Origin: Alphaproteobacteria bacterium
Lineage (GTDB): Bacteria > Pseudomonadota > Alphaproteobacteria > GCA-2731375
NCBI GenBank assembly: GCA_021776235.1
Contig: JAJFGG010000099.1
Location: forward strand, 1-47,385
Direction of reading: 5' to 3'
Length of the DNA stretch: 47,385 nucleotides
Shown: positions 18,697-26,445 of the stretch, one piece after another
How the letters are laid out: each line of letters starts with the position of its first letter
Numbering within the stretch: position 1 is the first letter of the stretch
Translations under genes and position numbers: made by a program
Notes under the pieces: model-generated
Seen by the model: only the letters and a program-made list of their open reading frames with translations
Databases searched by the model: none
Told to the model about the DNA's origin: nothing

Positions 18697-18725
18697 GGCA
18701 ACACTCCCAAAAATATAAACTTCGA

Positions 18726-19409
18726 TTAAGCATCCAATTCCGCGTGCAGGCTGGCGCGGATCAAGGCCTCGCGGGCAGCGCGCAGACGCCGTTTTGCCAA
18801 AACATAGGCTTCCCTGTCCAAGGCCTGCAGCTGCGCGGCTTTCGCAGCCAGCGCGGCCTTGAAATTGCCGGGCCGCTCGGCCTGATCCAGATAGCCCACG
18901 GCCGCCGCCGTGGTCGGCGGATACAGTTCCGCGCCCAATGTCGCCATGTTCAGATGGCGGTTGTCCAGACGGTCGCGGGCCAGTTCCAGACCAAAAGTCG
19001 GCAGGCTGAGACCAATGGCGGTTTCATTCAGGCCGATCTTGTAATCGCCGGACACCCCGATGCGGTAATCGCCGGCGCATAGCAGCAGGGCGCCGGCGGC
19101 AACCGCGTGGCCGGTGCAGGCGATGATGACGGGCTGGGGATGCAGATAGGTTTTCAGCAGCAATTCCGCCCCCGCCTCGACCATGGCGCGGACGCCGGCC
19201 CTGGGGCCATTGATAACCTTGAGGTCAAAGCCGGCACTCAGCAGACCCGGCCGGCCCACAATGACCACCACATCCGCCAATGCGGCGGCCCGGTCCAAAC
19301 CGGCGGTAAGGGCCGCCATCATCTCCATACCAAAGGCATTCGCCTTGCCGTCGTCCATGGTCAATGTGGCAACGCCATCCTGCAACCGGTACTCCACGAA
19401 ATCGCTCAC
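18726..19409 (-). CDS. Crotonase / enoyl-CoA hydratase family protein
   Basis: The product (about 227 residues) has the crotonase fold: an oxyanion-hole segment LLSAGFDLKVINGP, the second one in GHAVAAGALLLCAGDYRIG, and NETAIGLSLPTFGLEL, where the Glu sits at one of the two catalytic positions of classical hydratases. The first catalytic-loop pattern is short, so the exact reaction is uncertain (hydratase, isomerase or hydrolase). I choose the GTG at 19409 because GGGAGG lies six bases upstream; the longer ATG start at 19433 would place that ribosome site inside the gene. It probably leads the operon with the LLM enzyme, and diverges from the dimethylformamidase-like gene. Confidence 0.85.
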   Translation of the reverse strand: MSDFVEYRLQDGVATLTMDDGKANAFGMEMMAALTAGLDRAAALADVVVIVGRPGLLSAGFDLKVINGPRAGVRAMVEAGAELLLKTYLHPQPVIIACTGHAVAAGALLLCAGDYRIGVSGDYKIGLNETAIGLSLPTFGLELARDRLDNRHLNMATLGAELYPPTTAAAVGYLDQAERPGNFKAALAAKAAQLQALDREAYVLAKRRLRAAREALIRASLHAELDA

Positions 19410-19699
19410 TGCGTTCCTCCCATCATGGTTCATATAACCGGGCTCATTTCATTGCGTCGCAATCGCTGCGCCGCCCTTGGCGACCAGTTCCGCCTTGCCC
19501 GACGAGGGCGCGGTGCAAAAGTCAATCATCCGGCATTCCTTGTTGCGTGCCTGCCATCTTATACCAAGCGGCCCCAATGGGTCTGCATTGGGGCGCGGTG
19601 CTATCAATTCAGCGCGCGGGAGATGGCCATGCATCGGCTTTGCCGCTAACCTATGCGGCCAAGCAAAGATTCTGTTTCCGCCTTTGGGGAGTTTCCCGC

Positions 19700-21850
19700 G
19701 TGATCCCATTAATCGGTTATTGCGACCATCTGTCCGGCCGCCCGGGCGATACCATCGAATTCAAGGTCAGTTCCATTTCAGACCAGCCTTTCACGGCAGA
19801 GCTGTACCGTTCCATATCCGCCGATCCCAATCCGGCCGGGCCGGGCATCATCGAACGGCGCGTCGCCTCCGCCATGGATGGCGCCTACCCCTCGCGGCTG
19901 CAAGAATTCCATCCCGGCTCCTACGGCATCGCGGACAACGAGCTGCCGGAAACGCTCAGCCGCGGATTTCGCCTCAGCGCCATTGTCTGGCCCACCCTTT
20001 TGCGCAAAGCCGGCATGGTAACAACCGGCGGCCAGGCCATTCTGACCTGCGGCGGCATCACCTTGATGATCGACGAAAGCGGCGCCATCGCGGCACAGGC
20101 GGGCGAACGGCAGGTAAGCAGCAACGAACCCATGAATATCCGCGCCTGGTATCGTGTCTCCCTGTCCTATGACGCCGACAGCGGCGCTCTTACCGTCAGC
20201 CAGGAGCCCATCAAGCATGGCCATGAGGCCCACGGCACCATTGTCGCACCGGGCCTGAGCCTGGCCGGCAGGCCGATCATCGCGGCCATGGAGAATGTCC
20301 CGGGTCCCCGCCTGGGCGATATCCCCAAGGCAATCGGGGCACATTTCAATGGCAAGATCGAGGCCCCCGCCATTCACGATGGCGCCGGCAACCTGGTGGC
20401 CGCCTGGGATTTCAGCCGGGGCATTTCCAGCACGCGAATAGAGGATACCGGGCCCCATGGCCTGCACGGACAATTGATCAATCTGCCGGCCCGGGCCATG
20501 ACCGGTTCGGCCTGGAACGGGGACGAGATGTGCTTTCGCCATTGCCCCGAACATTATGGCGCCATTCATTTTCACGAAGACGATATCTATGACTTCCAAT
20601 GGGACACCGATTTCAGCTTCACCATTCCAGACGATCTGCCCTCGGGCGCATACCTGGCCCGCATCCACTGTGGCGGCCATGAAGATGCCATACCGTTCTT
20701 TGTCTGCCCGCCCCTGGGCAAAGCAAGCGCCAGGCTGTGCGTCCTGGTTTCCACCTTTACCTACGTCATCTACGGCAACTACGCTCGCCCGGCCTATCAC
20801 GAATCCTGGCATAGCCGGGTGGCGGAATGGGACGCCTATCCCTGGAACCCGGCGGTGCATCCCGAATATGGCCTGTCCACCTATAATTTTCACAGCGACG
20901 GCAGCGGCGTTTGCCACGCCTCGCACAAACGGCCGCTGTTCAATGTCCGGCCCGGATTTCTGACCACGGGCATTGGCGAGGATTCGGGCCTGCGGCATTT
21001 CCCGGCGGACGGTCACCTGTTGACCTGGCTGGAATCTGAAGGCATCGATTATGACATCATCACCGATCAGGAATTGCACGACGACGGCATCGCCGCCATC
21101 GCCCCCTACCAGGTCCTGACCACCGGCAGCCACCCGGAATATCACACCGCCAGGACCCTGGACGCCATCGAGGCCTATCGCGATCAGGGGGGCAATTTCA
21201 TGTATCTGGGGGGCAATGGTTTTTATTGGCGCATCGCCCAACATGAAAGCGAGACCGGCGCCCTGGAGATCCGCCGCGGCGAAGGCGGCATCCGCGCCTG
21301 GGCCGCCGAACCGGGGGAGTATTTCAACGCTTTTGACGGCGCCTATGGGGGCATGTGGCGGCGCAACGGCCGGCCGCCGCAATCCATCGCCGGTTTGGGA
21401 TTTACCGCTCAGGGCAATTTCACCGGCAGCTACTACCGCCGTTTGCCGGCCTCGAAAGACCCTGAGGTCGCCTGGATCTTCGAAGGTATCGGGGACGAGA
21501 TCATCGGCGATTTCGGATTGAGCGGCGGCGGTGCCGCGGGCTTCGAGTTGGACCGCGCCGATGTCCGCCTGGGCACACCTGAAAATGCGGTCATCATCGC
21601 GCGCTCGGAAAATCATGATGACGAGACCATCATGGTGCCCGAGGAAATGCTGACCCACATCGTCAACTGGTCGCTGCAAACCACTAAGGACCTGATCCAC
21701 GCCGACATGATCTACTTCAAGACACCCGCCGGCGGCCAGGTCTTCGCCACCGGCTCCATCACCTATTGCGGCAGCCTCCCCTGGCAGAGCGGCGACAACA
21801 ATATCTCGCGCCTGACCCGCAATGTGCTGCAACGATTTCTGGGGGATTGA
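19700..21850 (+). CDS. N,N-dimethylformamidase large-subunit-like protein
   Basis: The 716-residue product resembles the large (beta) subunit of N,N-dimethylformamidase, an iron amidohydrolase that splits dimethylformamide into dimethylamine and formate. The N-terminal half contains a beta-rich, LamG-like carbohydrate-binding-type fold (about 130-260, with AWDFSRGISSTRIED), and the C-terminal half holds the family domain with FVCPPLGKASARLCVLVSTFTYV, DYDIITDQELHDDG and NFMYLGGNGFYWRI. I start at GTG 19700, seven bases after GGGGAG, where family homology begins; upstream codons are not gene-like. No small (alpha) subunit gene is next to it, so the natural substrate could be another amide. A GFA gene follows after 3 bp. 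Confidence 0.82.
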   Translation: MIPLIGYCDHLSGRPGDTIEFKVSSISDQPFTAELYRSISADPNPAGPGIIERRVASAMDGAYPSRLQEFHPGSYGIADNELPETLSRGFRLSAIVWPTLLRKAGMVTTGGQAILTCGGITLMIDESGAIAAQAGERQVSSNEPMNIRAWYRVSLSYDADSGALTVSQEPIKHGHEAHGTIVAPGLSLAGRPIIAAMENVPGPRLGDIPKAIGAHFNGKIEAPAIHDGAGNLVAAWDFSRGISSTRIEDTGPHGLHGQLINLPARAMTGSAWNGDEMCFRHCPEHYGAIHFHEDDIYDFQWDTDFSFTIPDDLPSGAYLARIHCGGHEDAIPFFVCPPLGKASARLCVLVSTFTYVIYGNYARPAYHESWHSRVAEWDAYPWNPAVHPEYGLSTYNFHSDGSGVCHASHKRPLFNVRPGFLTTGIGEDSGLRHFPADGHLLTWLESEGIDYDIITDQELHDDGIAAIAPYQVLTTGSHPEYHTARTLDAIEAYRDQGGNFMYLGGNGFYWRIAQHESETGALEIRRGEGGIRAWAAEPGEYFNAFDGAYGGMWRRNGRPPQSIAGLGFTAQGNFTGSYYRRLPASKDPEVAWIFEGIGDEIIGDFGLSGGGAAGFELDRADVRLGTPENAVIIARSENHDDETIMVPEEMLTHIVNWSLQTTKDLIHADMIYFKTPAGGQVFATGSITYCGSLPWQSGDNNISRLTRNVLQRFLGD

Positions 21851-21853
21851 ACG

Positions 21854-22294
21854 ATGCCCGAGACGACCGGTGGCCAACGATTTCACGGCAGCTGCCACTG
21901 CGGCAATATCCGCTTCCTGTTTGACTGGCCCGGCCAGTCACCGGTCATTCCGGTACGGGCTTGTGGTTGCAGTTTCTGCCAAAAACATGGCGCTGTCTGG
22001 ACCTCGAACCCTGACGGCCAATTTCAACTGACGATCGCTGACCCCTCGCAGGCCGTACCCTATCGCTTCGGCACCAAGACGGCAGAATTCCATCTTTGCA
22101 CGGCCTGCGGTGTCCCACCCATTGTCACTTGCACGATGGATGGGCGGCGTTACGCCGTGTTGAACATAAACACATTCAATGACGTCGATGCATCGATGTT
22201 CGATCGATCCCCGACGAATTTCGACGGCGAGACCGTCGACTCCCGCCTCGCCCGCCGGCAACGCAACTGGACCCCCGAAGCGGTCGGCGGCTAG
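21854..22294 (+). CDS. GFA family (glutathione-dependent formaldehyde-activating-like) zinc protein
   Basis: The 146-residue product has the zinc-binding cysteine pattern of the GFA/Mss4-like family: CHC at 14-16, CGCSFC at 37-42 and CTAC at 82-85. Glutathione-dependent formaldehyde-activating enzyme is the name-giving member, though most family members have no proven activity. Translation is likely coupled to the dimethylformamidase-like gene, whose stop is 3 bp upstream. Degradation of N-methylated amides would release C1 units, so a formaldehyde link would fit, but that is inference. The start ATG at 21854 lies close behind the previous stop. Confidence 0.85.
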   Translation: MPETTGGQRFHGSCHCGNIRFLFDWPGQSPVIPVRACGCSFCQKHGAVWTSNPDGQFQLTIADPSQAVPYRFGTKTAEFHLCTACGVPPIVTCTMDGRRYAVLNINTFNDVDASMFDRSPTNFDGETVDSRLARRQRNWTPEAVGG

Positions 22295-22313
22295 CCTTTT
22301 GTATTTGCTGGCA

Positions 22314-22352
22314 GCCATCACCTCGCGGATGCCGGCGATGACGCGGTTGCGG
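22314..22352. repeat. Copy 1 of 39-bp direct repeat (remnant of E1-beta 3' end)
   Basis: This stretch matches 23134-23172 at 37 of 39 positions in the same orientation. The second copy is the 3' coding end of the E1-beta gene; this one, on the minus strand, encodes the same residues (RNRVIAGIREVMAA versus RNRIIAGIREVMAA) but is not part of a gene. The two copies bracket the higBA module, 820 bp apart. Confidence 0.9.
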
Positions 22353-22385
22353 CACATCAACTCACGCAAATTTGTTATTATTTTC

Positions 22386-22413
22386 TTGTTCCCGTAACGG
22401 GAACTGCTATACA
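22386..22413 (+). promoter_or_regulatory. Predicted higBA promoter with palindromic operator
   Basis: A -35-like TTGTTC (22386-22391) and a -10-like TATACA (22408-22413) are separated by 16 bases. Between them lies a perfect palindrome, TTCCCGTAACGGGAA (22389-22403). This is where a HigA-type antitoxin would be expected to bind to repress its own operon. The higB ATG begins 7 bases after the -10 box, so the mRNA may start at or next to the start codon. Confidence 0.6.
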
Positions 22414-22419
22414 GTGCCA

Positions 22420-22710
22420 ATGCGGATCATCGCCAAGAGAACGCTTCGGGAGTTTTGGCGGATACGCCCGGATTCAGAACAACCGCTCAAAGCGTGGCAT
22501 CAAGAAGCTGCACGCGCGGATTGGTCGAATCCCGCCGAGGTAAAGGCGCTATACCGCAATGCATCCCCGGTCGGTGATCGCGTGGTGTTCAACATCGCCG
22601 GCAACAAGTATCGGCTGGTGGTTTGGATCAATTATCCACACCGCATTGTTTACGTTAAATTTATTGGCACACACAAAGACTACGACAAGATCGACGTTAG
22701 GACGGTGTAG
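22420..22710 (+). CDS. higB: HigB-family mRNA interferase toxin
   Basis: The 96-residue product belongs to the HigB branch of the RelE/ParE-like toxins, which cut mRNA on the ribosome. It shows the family's AWHQEA segment at 25-30, DRVVFNIAGNKYRLVVWINY at 53-72, and the C-terminal VKFIGTHKDYDKID with His85 and Tyr88 likely near the active site. I take the ATG at 22420, since upstream codons overlap the promoter. higA follows 4 bp later. Toxin first, antitoxin second is the typical higBA order. No sign of truncation. Confidence 0.92.
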   Translation: MRIIAKRTLREFWRIRPDSEQPLKAWHQEAARADWSNPAEVKALYRNASPVGDRVVFNIAGNKYRLVVWINYPHRIVYVKFIGTHKDYDKIDVRTV

Positions 22711-22714
22711 AACG

Positions 22715-23083
22715 ATGACCTTATCTATCAAGCCGATCCGTTCGGAAGCGGACTACGACGCGGCGCTCGAAGCCATCACCGGACTGATGGAGGCCGAACA
22801 GGCCACCGAGGACGGCGATGTCCTGGATGTGCTTGCCACTCTGGTCGAAGCCTATGAGGCAAAACACCACCCCATTGGCCCACCCGACCCCATCGAAGCA
22901 ATAAAGTTCAGGATGCAGCAGGCCGGTCTCAACCAGGCCGGCCTCGTGCCCTTCATAGGGCCGAAAGGCCGGGTCTCGGAAGTGCTGTCGCGCAAGCGCC
23001 CACTGACACTTGCCATGATTCGCAGGCTCAATGCCGGCCTCGGCATTCCCGCAGACGTCCTTATCGCCGAGCCGGAAAGCTAA
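22715..23083 (+). CDS. higA: HigA-family antitoxin, XRE-type helix-turn-helix
   Basis: The 122-residue product is the antitoxin that should bind and silence HigB and repress the operon. The N-terminal half is acidic and helical (about 10-50); the C-terminal half is a helix-turn-helix domain: IEAIKFRMQQAGLNQAGLVP then GRVSEVLSRKRPLTLAMIRRL (about 60-105). This layout fits the COG5499-type HigA proteins. The ATG at 22715 is 4 bp after the higB stop, so the genes are cotranscribed and probably translationally coupled. It converges with the E1-beta gene, whose stop is 40 bp away. Confidence 0.92.
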   Translation: MTLSIKPIRSEADYDAALEAITGLMEAEQATEDGDVLDVLATLVEAYEAKHHPIGPPDPIEAIKFRMQQAGLNQAGLVPFIGPKGRVSEVLSRKRPLTLAMIRRLNAGLGIPADVLIAEPES

Positions 23084-23123
23084 TTGCACCACGACTGCGG
23101 CCCAAAGCGGTCCCACCCCTGAT

Positions 23124-24089
23124 CTAACCCGCCGCCATAACCTCGCGGATGCCGGCGATGATGCGGTTGCGGTCGGGGAAGACATGGTTTTCCAGATCGG
23201 GGCTGTAGGGTATGGGCACCTGCAGGGCGCAGACCCGTTTCAGGGGCGCCTTCATGGCTTTGAAAGTCGCCGGGTCTTCGGTCACCAGGGCGGCGATTTC
23301 GGCTGAGGCGCCGGCCGTGGGCCCGGCCTCGTCGGCGATCACCAGGCGGCCGGTTTTTTGCACCGAAGCGCGGATGGTTTCGTTGTCCATGGGAAACAGG
23401 GTCCGCGGGTCGACCACTTCGACGGAAACGCCTTCTTTTTCCAGTTCTTCGGCCGCGGCCAGGGCCTCGTGCACGAGCCAGGCGAGGGCGACGACAGTGA
23501 TATCACTGCCCGTACGCTTAACATCGGCAACGCCCAAGGGAACCGTGTAATCCTCGTCCGGCACTTCGCCTTTCAGGCCCATCAGCCGGGTGGATTCGAA
23601 CGACAGCACCGGATTGTTGTCCCGGATAGCCGACTTCAACAGGCCCTTCATATCGTAAGGGGTCGAGGGCAGGATCAGCTTCAGGCCGGCCAGGTTCATG
23701 AACATCGAATAAGGACTTTGTGAGTGCTGCGCCGCCAACGAGGTACCGCCGCCCACCGAAGAGCGAAAGACGATGGGAAAGGTCTGCTGGCCGCCAAACA
23801 TGTAGTGAATTTTCGAAGCCTGATTGACGATCTGATCCATGGCGACAAAGCAGAACGTCACCATGGACCAATTGACGATGGGACGCAGGCCGGAGCCGGC
23901 GGCGCCAATGGCAATGCCTGAAAAGGCGTTTTCGGCAATGGGCGTGGCGCGGATCCGCGCCTCGCCGAATTCCTCCACCAGGGAGGGCGGTGCGTCGGTC
24001 GCCAGATGCAACGTGGTGGGATCGCGGCGCATTTCCTCTACCAATGCCTCCATGCCGGCCCGGCCATAAGATATTTCCCGCATGCTCAT
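23124..24089 (-). CDS. 2-oxoacid (pyruvate-type) dehydrogenase E1 component, beta subunit
   Basis: The 321-residue product is the beta subunit of a heterotetrameric thiamine-diphosphate E1 enzyme (pyruvate, acetoin or branched-chain type). Typical segments: ATPIAENAFSGIAIGAAGSG, with the Glu that activates the cofactor, a region with FRSSVGGGTSLAAQHSQS, and VEVVDPRTLFPMDNETI. AGGAGG precedes the ATG at 24089, 9 bp after the alpha-subunit stop. It ends the minus-strand operon nitroreductase-MaoC-E1alpha-E1beta. No E2 or E3 gene is present, so the substrate and complex are unknown. Its 3' end is duplicated beyond higBA. Confidence 0.92.
   Translation of the reverse strand: MSMREISYGRAGMEALVEEMRRDPTTLHLATDAPPSLVEEFGEARIRATPIAENAFSGIAIGAAGSGLRPIVNWSMVTFCFVAMDQIVNQASKIHYMFGGQQTFPIVFRSSVGGGTSLAAQHSQSPYSMFMNLAGLKLILPSTPYDMKGLLKSAIRDNNPVLSFESTRLMGLKGEVPDEDYTVPLGVADVKRTGSDITVVALAWLVHEALAAAEELEKEGVSVEVVDPRTLFPMDNETIRASVQKTGRLVIADEAGPTAGASAEIAALVTEDPATFKAMKAPLKRVCALQVPIPYSPDLENHVFPDRNRIIAGIREVMAAG
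23134..23172. repeat. Copy 2 of 39-bp direct repeat (3' end of E1-beta gene)
   Basis: This is the intact gene copy of the repeat at 22314-22352. One of the two mismatches is silent (Val codon) and the other changes Ile to Val, so the second copy could derive from a related E1-beta gene rather than from this one. Confidence 0.9.
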
Positions 24090-24098
24090 CTCGCCCTC

Positions 24099-25067
24099 CT
24101 AATCCGCGAACACATCATCCAGCGCCGCCTCGGGCGCCGGAAACGGGCTGGCTTCGGCAAAGGCGACCGAAGCCTCGACGGCCGCCATCACATCATCATC
24201 CAGGGCCTGGAATTCAGCGTCGCTGTACTGGCCCTGCTGCTGTTTCAGATCGTCAACCAGCTTTTGGATGGGATCCCTGGCCATCCATGAAGCGATCTCC
24301 TCCGCCGGCCGCGGATCGACGGCGCCGGGGCGTTCCGTATGGGCCCGCCAGCGGTAGGTCTTGCATTCGAGCAAGGTCGGCCCCTCGCCGGCCCGGGCCC
24401 GGGCCACCGCCTCTGTCGCCGCCTCGTACACCGCCAGCACGTCATTGCCATCGACCACCACACCGGGAATGCCATAACCGGCGGCCCGGCCGGCGACGTC
24501 CGTTTGGGCATGGGTCATCACGCTGGAGGTATTGGCGGCCCAGGAATTATGCTCGCAGACATACAGCATGGGCAGTTTCCAACTGGCCGCGATATTCAGG
24601 GATTCATGGAACGAGCCGGCGTTCGAGGCGCCGTCGCCAAAAAAGCAAACGGCAACCCGGCCCTGGCCCGCCATCTGGGCCGCCAGCCCGGCCCCGGTGA
24701 CGATGGACAGACCGCCCCCCACGATGCCGTTGGCGCCCAGCATGCCGATGGAGAAGTCCGCGATATGCATGGAGCCGCCCTTGCCCTTGCAATAGCCGTC
24801 CTGGCGGCCATACAGCTCCGCCATCATGCGGTTCAGATCCGCGCCCTTGGCGATGCAATGGCCGTGGCCACGATGGTTGGAAATGATCTGATCGTCATTG
24901 TTCAAGGCCGAGCAGACACCGACGGCCACCGCCTCCTCGCCGATATAGCAATGCACCACGCCATAAATGGCGCCATTCTGATAATCGTCCGAGGCGCGCT
25001 CTTCAAAGCGGCGAATGGTCTGCATCTGGCGCAACATCTGGCGTTGCAGTTCAGGTGAGGCTGGCAT
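24099..25067 (-). CDS. 2-oxoacid (pyruvate-type) dehydrogenase E1 component, alpha subunit
   Basis: The 322-residue protein is the thiamine-diphosphate-binding alpha subunit. The cofactor motif begins with GDGASNAGSFHESLN at 144-158 and closes near CEHNSWA at 171-177. Earlier parts, such as YIGEEAVAVGVCSAL and NHRGHGHCIAKGAD, carry the conserved His residues of the E1 active site. It has none of the long N-terminal extension of homodimeric E1 enzymes. It is 9 bp upstream of the beta subunit. Acetoin dehydrogenase and pyruvate dehydrogenase alpha subunits are hard to tell apart without comparison, so I give no symbol. Confidence 0.93.
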   Translation of the reverse strand: MPASPELQRQMLRQMQTIRRFEERASDDYQNGAIYGVVHCYIGEEAVAVGVCSALNNDDQIISNHRGHGHCIAKGADLNRMMAELYGRQDGYCKGKGGSMHIADFSIGMLGANGIVGGGLSIVTGAGLAAQMAGQGRVAVCFFGDGASNAGSFHESLNIAASWKLPMLYVCEHNSWAANTSSVMTHAQTDVAGRAAGYGIPGVVVDGNDVLAVYEAATEAVARARAGEGPTLLECKTYRWRAHTERPGAVDPRPAEEIASWMARDPIQKLVDDLKQQQGQYSDAEFQALDDDVMAAVEASVAFAEASPFPAPEAALDDVFAD

Positions 25068-25194
25068 GGCGGCTGTCCCTCGATGGTGATGGTCCGTTAT
25101 ATGGCCGGCGCATGACGGCCGGCGGTTGCCATAGTTTGCGTGCGATGGCAGCCGGACGCAATAGGCCGGCGGTTGCGCAGTGGCCCAGTGCCGC

Positions 25195-25674
25195 TCAGGC
25201 TTTCTTCGGGAACCACATGTTCAAATACTCCACATAGGCGGCGGGGCCGTCCAGTCCCTCGACTTCGATGTGGTGAGAGGTGGTGAACAGGCGCTTGCCA
25301 TCCCCCTTGTCCACCACCTTCATCAAGCCGATGCGGTCGCGCACCCGGATGCCGTCGCCGATCACCACGGGCTGTAGAACGCGGGCCTTGTCCATGCCGT
25401 AGTTCAACGAGGTGGAGCCGTCCGCGGGATCGATGCCCCCTATTCTGACGAAATAGGTGATCAGGCTGATCAGGAAAAAACCGTGAATGATTGTGCCGCC
25501 ATAAGGGCTTTCCCGCGCCGCCCGGTCGCGGTCGTTGTGCATCCAGGTGGGCCAGCGCGTGACCTCGCCAAAAATATTCACCTGCATTTGATCGATATCG
25601 AGCCAATCGGTCAGGCCGATTTCCCGGCCGACGAACTCGTGCGCATTGCTAAGAAGAATATCCGCATTCGCCAT
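25195..25674 (-). CDS. MaoC-type hot-dog-fold dehydratase
   Basis: The 159-residue product has the hot-dog fold of MaoC/(R)-specific enoyl-CoA hydratases. The catalytic pair is visible as Asp48 in WMHNDRDRA and His64 in GGTIIHGFFLIS, the arrangement of active family members. Small size and the NodN-like pattern suggest a single hot-dog subunit that acts as a dimer. It would hydrate an enoyl-CoA, but chain length is unknown. It lies 24 bp after the nitroreductase gene and upstream of the E1 genes, so it is likely part of the same transcript. AAGGA precedes the ATG. Confidence 0.87.
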   Translation of the reverse strand: MANADILLSNAHEFVGREIGLTDWLDIDQMQVNIFGEVTRWPTWMHNDRDRAARESPYGGTIIHGFFLISLITYFVRIGGIDPADGSTSLNYGMDKARVLQPVVIGDGIRVRDRIGLMKVVDKGDGKRLFTTSHHIEVEGLDGPAAYVEYLNMWFPKKA

Positions 25675-25698
25675 ATTGCCGTGTCCTTCCTGAAGCCA

Positions 25699-26367
25699 TC
25701 AGTCCTTGGCGAAGACCGGGCCGTCAAAGCGTTCCCGGGTGGCTATATCCGCCACCGGTTTGCGGCGCAGTTTGGTCAATTGCTTCACCGGTTTGCCCAG
25801 GGGCACCACGGCGGCGACGGCGAATTCGCTGGGAATATTCAACAGCGCCTGCACCTCTCCCTCCCGGGCCGCAGCCAGGGTTGTGATGGTGCCGCCGAAG
25901 CCGGCCTGGCGGGCGCCCAGCAGAACGTTCCAGACAAAGGGATAGATCGAGGCACCGGAGATCATGCCAATACGGTCCAGATCCTGATCCATGGAGGCAA
26001 CAAGGCGCAAATCGACCGCGAAGACCAGCACGACGGAGGCATCCCGGAAGGAATTCGTCAGCATACCGGGGGCCGGTGTGGCTTCGATCTCGGCCGCCGT
26101 GACCTTTGTGGGCGTGACCGCGTTCCAGGGGCTCTCTCCGGCCTTGGTCTGGGCCATGTAACGTTTGGCCGCCGGTTCCGCCAACCGGGCCAATTGTTCG
26201 CGGGTCGCCGGGTCGCGCACCACGATGACCCGGTTGCCCTGGCGATTGCCGCCCGAGGGGGCAAACCGCGCGTTTTCGATCAAATCGTAGATCAGGTCGT
26301 CCGGCACCTCTTCGCCACTGTACTCACGGGCCGAAAAAGTGGTCCGCATGACATCGTAAAGTTCCAT
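25699..26367 (-). CDS. Nitroreductase family flavoprotein
   Basis: The 222-residue product has the N-terminal FMN-binding segments of the nitroreductase family, RTTFSAREYSGEEVPDDLI (about 8-26) and FAPSGGNRQGNRVIVV (about 35-50), and GARQAGFGGTITTLAA near the C-terminal flavin loop. Family members reduce nitro groups, quinones or enones with NAD(P)H; the substrate is not evident. GGAGAGG sits well upstream of the ATG at 26367. It leads the nitroreductase-MaoC-E1alpha-E1beta run. The Hen1-like gene upstream is on the same strand but 78 bp away. Confidence 0.88.
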   Translation of the reverse strand: MELYDVMRTTFSAREYSGEEVPDDLIYDLIENARFAPSGGNRQGNRVIVVRDPATREQLARLAEPAAKRYMAQTKAGESPWNAVTPTKVTAAEIEATPAPGMLTNSFRDASVVLVFAVDLRLVASMDQDLDRIGMISGASIYPFVWNVLLGARQAGFGGTITTLAAAREGEVQALLNIPSEFAVAAVVPLGKPVKQLTKLRRKPVADIATRERFDGPVFAKD

Positions 26368-26445
26368 TGCTTTCGCCTCTCCATTTGTTGCCGCGAAGCT
26401 TGGGGCGGGAAGGCCGATCCCGTCAAGCGTCTCGTCAGGCCCCGC

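Noticed and set aside
19778-21898. 706-codon minus-strand frame opposite the dimethylformamidase-like gene
   Set aside because: Same reasoning: the plus strand carries clear family segments, while the minus product is low in recognisable structure.
22314-23172. higBA region as a transposon or integron cassette
   Set aside because: No transposase, integrase or attC-like hairpin is present; only the flanking direct repeat is seen.
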